Source of the DNA: Galactobacillus timonensis
Lineage (GTDB): Bacteria > Bacillota_I > Bacilli_A > Erysipelotrichales > Erysipelotrichaceae
Length of the DNA stretch: 64,000 nt
Direction: 5' to 3'
NCBI RefSeq assembly: GCF_900240265.1
Contig: NZ_LT964739.1
Coordinates: 1,182,709 to 1,246,708, forward strand
Shown piece by piece: positions 60,264-64,000 of this stretch. The notes beneath the pieces are model-generated. The model did not search any database and was not told where the DNA came from. It was given only the letters and a program-made list of their open reading frames with translations. The translations under genes were made by a program, and so were the position numbers. How positions within the stretch are numbered: the first letter of the stretch is position 1; the number at the start of each line of letters is the position of its first letter.

Positions 60264-60397
60264 ATGATATTTCAGCGGAAAATATATGATCGTCTTCTGG
60301 AATGGAAGAAAGAGACGGAAAAACCGCCCTGCTTGTGGAAGGCGCGCGGCGTGTAGGCAAGTCGACAATCGTTGAGGAATTTGCCAGGAATGAGTAA
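60264..60397 (+). pseudogene. AAA-family ATPase (AAA_14/DUF4143 type), N-terminal fragment with frameshift
   Basis: Starts MIFQRKIYDRLLEWKKE, then must shift by one base within GAGACGGAAAAA to continue as GKTALLVEGARRVGKSTIVE and EFARNE, which contains the Walker A motif. It then ends at TAA 60395-60397 at the point where the family continues NEY. Full relatives are about 400-450 residues. GGGAG lies upstream of the ATG, so the fragment is a decayed 5' end. Confidence 0.85.
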
Positions 60398-60445
60398 AAG
60401 ATCAGAATCTGATCTGCCTTCCAATATACATGGCTCAATTTATTC

Positions 60446-60473
60446 GTTAAAAAAGCTTCCGTCAGCGGAAGCT
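60446..60473 (-). terminator. Terminator overlapping the rluA-like stop codon
   Basis: Leftward AGCTTCCG-CTGA-CGGAAGCT, then TTTTTT. The gene's TGA stop is in the loop. Confidence 0.8.
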
Positions 60474-61364
60474 CTTCCTGTCAAAAAAATTGTAGTCGGG
60501 ATTGGGAATATCAACAGCTTCGCAGGCGGCGTGTGTAATCGGATTTTCCCAGGTGATACGGTCGGCCCATAAGCCCATGTGTGCAAACTGGCTGCTCGGG
60601 ATGCCATAGAGCGGATCGTTGACAATCGGATGACGGTTGCCGGAGAGATGGACGCGGATCTGATGGGTGCGCCCTGTTTCCAGCTGGCAGCGGATCAGTT
60701 CATAGCTTCCCTTGCGGGCGATGATCTCTGCCTTCGTTTCGGCATCCTTGCCGGTTTCAGAAAAGCGGTATTTTCCCGCAACATGGCGGTCGCGGCCGAT
60801 TTTCTGCTTATAGGTGAAGTGCTGGCCGACGCGGCTTCTGCCCGCCGTGATGGCGAGATATTCGCGGTGGATCTTTCGCTCCTCGAGCATGGCATCAAAC
60901 CAGGGCTGAAAGAACGGAATCTTTACAAATAGAACAAGACCGGTCGTATCCCCGTCGAGGCGGTGAATGAAACGGACCGGCGACTGGATGCCATGGTCGT
61001 TCTGCCATGCGGCAGCCTGGCAGGCAAGACAGTCCGGATCGTTGGGATCGTGGACAATGGTTCCCGGATCCTTATGGGCGACATAGACGAAGTCGTCTTC
61101 ATAAACGACGGTGCAGGGTGTCTCTGCAGGGGTGTAGTCGATCTCCTCCTTCGGCAGAAGAATGGTGACGATGTCCCTTGCCTTGAGGGGCTGATCTTCA
61201 TTGTTGACCTTTGCCCGGTTGACGAGGATCTGGCCGTTCTGGATGGCGAGGTAGCGGTTCTTCTTTCCGACATGGAAGTAGTCGAGGAAGTCGCGGATCG
61301 TCTTTCCGTCAAATTCCTGCTGTGTATTGATATCGATGCGGCCGTATTTCAGTTCATACTGCAT
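60462..61364 (-). CDS. RluA-family 23S rRNA pseudouridine synthase
   Basis: 300 aa. N-terminal S4-like RNA-binding part (IRDFLDYFHVGKKNRYLAIQ, LVNRAKVNNEDQPLKARD), catalytic Asp in the HRLDGDTTGL motif (about residue 138), and C-terminal LETGRTHQIRVHL. Isomerises uridine in rRNA (RluC/RluD class). AAAGGAG precedes the ATG. The stop codon lies in the loop of its own terminator. Confidence 0.92.
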   Translation of the reverse strand: MQYELKYGRIDINTQQEFDGKTIRDFLDYFHVGKKNRYLAIQNGQILVNRAKVNNEDQPLKARDIVTILLPKEEIDYTPAETPCTVVYEDDFVYVAHKDPGTIVHDPNDPDCLACQAAAWQNDHGIQSPVRFIHRLDGDTTGLVLFVKIPFFQPWFDAMLEERKIHREYLAITAGRSRVGQHFTYKQKIGRDRHVAGKYRFSETGKDAETKAEIIARKGSYELIRCQLETGRTHQIRVHLSGNRHPIVNDPLYGIPSSQFAHMGLWADRITWENPITHAACEAVDIPNPDYNFFDRKSFR

Positions 61365-61479
61365 GATCGTTTCTCCTTTGAAAACTCGTATTTTCCATCG
61401 GGCATTTTACTCTTTTGCGGATGAGTATGCCATGAAATACGTATAAACTGATAGAAAGACAGAGGAAAAGGGAATACCA

Positions 61480-62061
61480 ATGAACCTGAGAGAGACAATT
61501 GAAGCCTATCAACCGTATAACGAGCAGGAGGAGCGGGATCGTCAACAGATGCTGTATCTGCTGGATCATGAGAAGGACCTTCTGTTGAGGAAGAATACGT
61601 CCGCCCATTTTTCGGCAAGCGCATGGGTCGTGTCCCACGATCGGGAACATGTGCTTCTGTGCTGGCACAACATTTACCGCTCATGGTCCTGGCTTGGCGG
61701 ACATGCGGACGGGGAGGAAGATCTTCTTTCTGTCGCGGTGCGGGAGGTCAGGGAGGAAAGCGGTCTGGTACATGTTGTTCCGGTTGTTCCGAATGTGTTT
61801 TCTCTGGAGACCCTGACGGTCGATGGTCATATCAAAAACGGAGCGTATGTGAGTTCGCATCTGCATCTGAATCTGACATATCTGCTGGAGGCGGATATGA
61901 AGGAGCCGGTTCATGGCAAGCCTGATGAAAACAGCGGGGTTCGCTGGTTTACGACTGAGGAGGCGCTGGCTGCCTGCAGTGAGCCGTGGATGGTGGAACG
62001 CGTTTACCGGAAGCTTGTTTCGAAAGTGAATGATCTTGAAAGAAATGAAAAACTTTCGTAA
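61480..62061 (+). CDS. Nudix hydrolase
   Basis: 193 aa. The Nudix box is intact: GGHADGEEDL followed by AVREVREESGL. An N-terminal helical region precedes it (about 1-45). Hydrolyses a nucleoside diphosphate linked to another group; substrate unknown. AAAGGGA lies 6-7 nt before the ATG. Confidence 0.9.
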   Translation: MNLRETIEAYQPYNEQEERDRQQMLYLLDHEKDLLLRKNTSAHFSASAWVVSHDREHVLLCWHNIYRSWSWLGGHADGEEDLLSVAVREVREESGLVHVVPVVPNVFSLETLTVDGHIKNGAYVSSHLHLNLTYLLEADMKEPVHGKPDENSGVRWFTTEEALAACSEPWMVERVYRKLVSKVNDLERNEKLS

Positions 62062-62099
62062 ATTTTGGAAATTAATTACCATTTCCTGAACTTTTATGA

Positions 62100-62127
62100 T
62101 TGCTTTTGAAATAGACCTCGATATACT
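62100..62127 (+). promoter_or_regulatory. Promoter of the metNI T-box transcript
   Basis: TTGCTT (62100-62105), 16-bp spacer, TATACT (62122-62127). Confidence 0.5.
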
Positions 62128-62134
62128 GATTTCA

Positions 62135-62405
62135 TAAGCGAAGAAGAGAAGAGTAGCTTGCGTCAGGCATTTCGAGAGAGTTCCAGTCTGGTGAAATGGA
62201 ACAGTGATGATGTGAGTGAAGATGGTCTTGGAGCTTCAGTGCTGAACGTACAGTAGGCGCTGACGGGAGTTCCCGTTACTGGACTGGAGTATGATGGTAC
62301 TCCGTGAGTCAGCTGCAGTGATGCATCTGAGAAACAAGGTGGTAACACGAGATTTCAGTCCCGTCCTTGGTGGAAGATATGCTTCCCGGGGGAAGGGACT
62401 TTTAT
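62135..62405 (+). promoter_or_regulatory. T-box riboswitch (probably methionine-specific)
   Basis: Typical long leader: stem I with AGAGAG near 62173, a specifier-loop candidate GTGAAATGG (62190-62198) reading AUG, the T-box sequence AAGGTGGTAACACG (62336-62349) and a terminator with AGTCCC (62357-62362) pairing with GGGACT (62395-62400) before TTTT. Uncharged tRNA-Met would stabilise the antiterminator and turn on metNI. The specifier reading is inferred from position and gene content. Confidence 0.85.
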
Positions 62406-62430
62406 TTGATTGGAGGAAAGGAGGACAAGC

Positions 62431-63447
62431 ATGATTGAACTGAAGAATATTGTCAAGATATTCCCTACCAAGAAAGACGATATCCACGCTGTCAACGGCG
62501 TCAGCCTGCAGATTCAGGATGGCGAGATCTATGGCATCATCGGTTATTCCGGCGCGGGCAAGTCGACTCTGGTACGAATTATCAATCAGCTTGAAACGCA
62601 GAGTGCCGGCGATGTGATCATCGACGGCCGCACGATGCAGACGCTGAGTAAAAAGGAGCTGCGCCAGGAGCGGCAGAAGATCGGCATGATCTTCCAGCAC
62701 TTCAACCTGCTGTGGTCACGGACAGTTCAGAAAAACATCGAACTGCCGCTGGAGTTCGCAGGGGTACCGAAAGAAGAGCGTGAGAAGAAGGCAAAGGAAC
62801 TGATCCATCTGGTTGGCCTGGACGGGCGTGAAAACAGCTATCCAAGTGAGCTGTCCGGTGGCCAGAAGCAGCGTGTCGGCATTGCAAGAGCGCTGGCCAA
62901 CGATCCTAAGATCCTGCTGTCGGATGAAGCGACATCGGCGCTGGATCCGGATACGACGGAACAGATTCTCGAGCTGCTGCGAAAGATCAATCAGGAGATG
63001 GGTATCACGATCGTCATGATTACCCATCAGATGGAAGTGGTGCAGAAGATCTGTTCCCGCATGGCCGTGATGAGCGATGGCGTCATCGTCGAAGAAGGAA
63101 CGGTCAAGGAAATCTTCGAACATCCGCGTCATGAAGTGACCAAGCGCTTCGTACAGAACGTCAATGCGACGGAAAACATCGAGGAGCTGGCTGAGACGCT
63201 GAAGAAAAAGTATCCGGATGGATGCCTGCTGCGACTGATCTTCACTTCCGGAACGGATGAGCCGGTGATTGCGGATGCGATTCGTCAGGTATCCTTCCCG
63301 ATCTCGATCGTGCAGTCGGATATCTCCGCGAGCAAGGATGGTTCCTTCGGTACAACCTATCTGCATCTGTTCCATGCCAAGGATGCGGAATACAACCGGT
63401 TCGTGGATTATCTGGTGGCCAGCGGCGTAAAGGTGGAGGTGCTGTAA
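62431..63447 (+). CDS. metN: Methionine ABC importer ATP-binding protein
   Basis: 338 aa from ATG at 62431 (GGAGGACAAGC upstream; a TTG seven codons earlier precedes the site). Walker A GYSGAGKST, signature LSGGQKQR, Walker B ILLSDEATSALDP, switch His in MITHQME. The C-terminal NIL domain (about 265-338) is the methionine-sensing regulatory part that inhibits transport. Controlled by the T-box directly upstream. Confidence 0.95.
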   Translation: MIELKNIVKIFPTKKDDIHAVNGVSLQIQDGEIYGIIGYSGAGKSTLVRIINQLETQSAGDVIIDGRTMQTLSKKELRQERQKIGMIFQHFNLLWSRTVQKNIELPLEFAGVPKEEREKKAKELIHLVGLDGRENSYPSELSGGQKQRVGIARALANDPKILLSDEATSALDPDTTEQILELLRKINQEMGITIVMITHQMEVVQKICSRMAVMSDGVIVEEGTVKEIFEHPRHEVTKRFVQNVNATENIEELAETLKKKYPDGCLLRLIFTSGTDEPVIADAIRQVSFPISIVQSDISASKDGSFGTTYLHLFHAKDAEYNRFVDYLVASGVKVEVL

Positions 63448-64000
63448 ATGATTGAGTCGACACTGAATGTGGAACAGCTTCTGCAGGCCGTATGGGAAAC
63501 CGTATTCATGACCTTCGTGTCGCTGTTCTTTGCGACGATCTTCGGTCTTCTGATCGGCATTCTTCTCTACTGCACCCAGACGGGCGGACTGCTTCAGAAC
63601 AAGATTCTCAACCGCATCGTTGATGTGATCGTCAACGTGCTGCGGGCGATTCCGTTTCTGATTCTATTGATCCTGCTGATTCCGCTGACACGGGCACTGG
63701 TCGGAACGATGCTGGGAGCCAGGGCTGCTCTTCCGCCGCTGATCTTTGCAAGTACACCGTTTTTTGCACGAATGTGTGTCATCGCGTTTCAGGATGTGGA
63801 CAAGGGTACGATTGAGGCGGCCAAAGCGATGGGTGCTTCCAACAGCCAGATCATCTTCAAGGTTCTTCTGCCGGAATCGATGCCAGCCATCGTGTCTGGT
63901 GTTGCAGTAACAGGCATTTCCCTGGTCGGCTATACGGCAATGGCCGGTGCGATCGGGGCAGGCGGACTTGGCAACCTTGCGTACATGTATGGCTTTGCAA
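63448..64000 (+). CDS. metI: Methionine ABC importer permease (partial, runs off window)
   Basis: First 184 codons. Begins directly after the metN stop (TAAATG). Membrane-embedded MetI pattern: VWETVFMTFVSLFFATIFGL, NVLRAIPFLILLILLIPLTR, and the coupling EAA loop EAAKAMGASNSQII. A MetQ lipoprotein gene is expected beyond the window. Confidence 0.93.
   Translation, partial: MIESTLNVEQLLQAVWETVFMTFVSLFFATIFGLLIGILLYCTQTGGLLQNKILNRIVDVIVNVLRAIPFLILLILLIPLTRALVGTMLGARAALPPLIFASTPFFARMCVIAFQDVDKGTIEAAKAMGASNSQIIFKVLLPESMPAIVSGVAVTGISLVGYTAMAGAIGAGGLGNLAYMYGFA

Overview
This window looks like chromosome from a Firmicute (Bacillota), most plausibly an anaerobic gut Erysipelotrichia-type organism of medium-high GC. 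Support: strong Shine-Dalgarno sites, a T-box leader, a PyrR-type attenuator, paired 2-hydroxyacyl-CoA dehydratase/activase genes, an FMN/FAD surface reductase, AzlCD, and IS110 and ISL3 transposases. The family assignment is inference from gene flavour, not a computed placement.

Layout. 1-388: 5' part of an IS110 transposase. 1028-9553: cell-envelope pair (phosphodiester glycosidase plus an anchored protein), malic enzyme divergent from fumarase, a DUF262/DUF1524/DUF4357 protein with a long basic tail, and mutY. 9698-9771: tRNA-Gly(CCC), which is also the left attachment site of a prophage. 9701-35615: a complete-looking HK97-type siphoprophage of about 25.8 kb bounded by a perfect 73-bp repeat. 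Most of its genes run leftward: replication (PD-(D/E)XK protein, RepA-like helicase), ArpU-like regulator, HNH and terminases, portal, ClpP-like protease, capsid, connectors, major tail protein, frameshifted tail chaperones, tape measure, Dit, tail endopeptidase, two BppU-like baseplate proteins, LRR protein, endolysin, holin. A BglII-family nuclease and an MT-A70 methyltransferase sit last, next to attL. The repressor and integrase run rightward at the right end. 35806-64000: an AraC regulator beside an exported flavoprotein reductase; a LysR gene divergent from azlCD; an ABC-transporter remnant; DacA-type carboxypeptidase; a DUF5058/membrane protein/M20 peptidase operon; a PyrR-attenuated uracil permease; an ISL3 element with a passenger gene; a lysA-like pseudogene; a radical SAM protein; a TRIC channel; an EamA exporter; the acyl-CoA dehydratase activase pair; a patatin; an AAA-ATPase pseudogene behind 33-bp tandem repeats; an RluA-type synthase; a Nudix protein; and a T-box-controlled metNI operon that runs off the end.

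The most interesting signals are in the prophage: pairs of a GTGGCGG repeat beside both att sites and across the integrase ribosome-binding site (candidate integrase arm sites that could also autoregulate int); two roughly 117-bp repeats between repressor and integrase whose hairpins show compensatory changes; a prophage-borne restriction-modification pair; a textbook -1 slippery site; and an SSB-like acidic tip on the helicase. In the host part, several genes have a -10 box only 6-7 nt before ATG and no ribosome-binding site, which suggests leaderless mRNAs.
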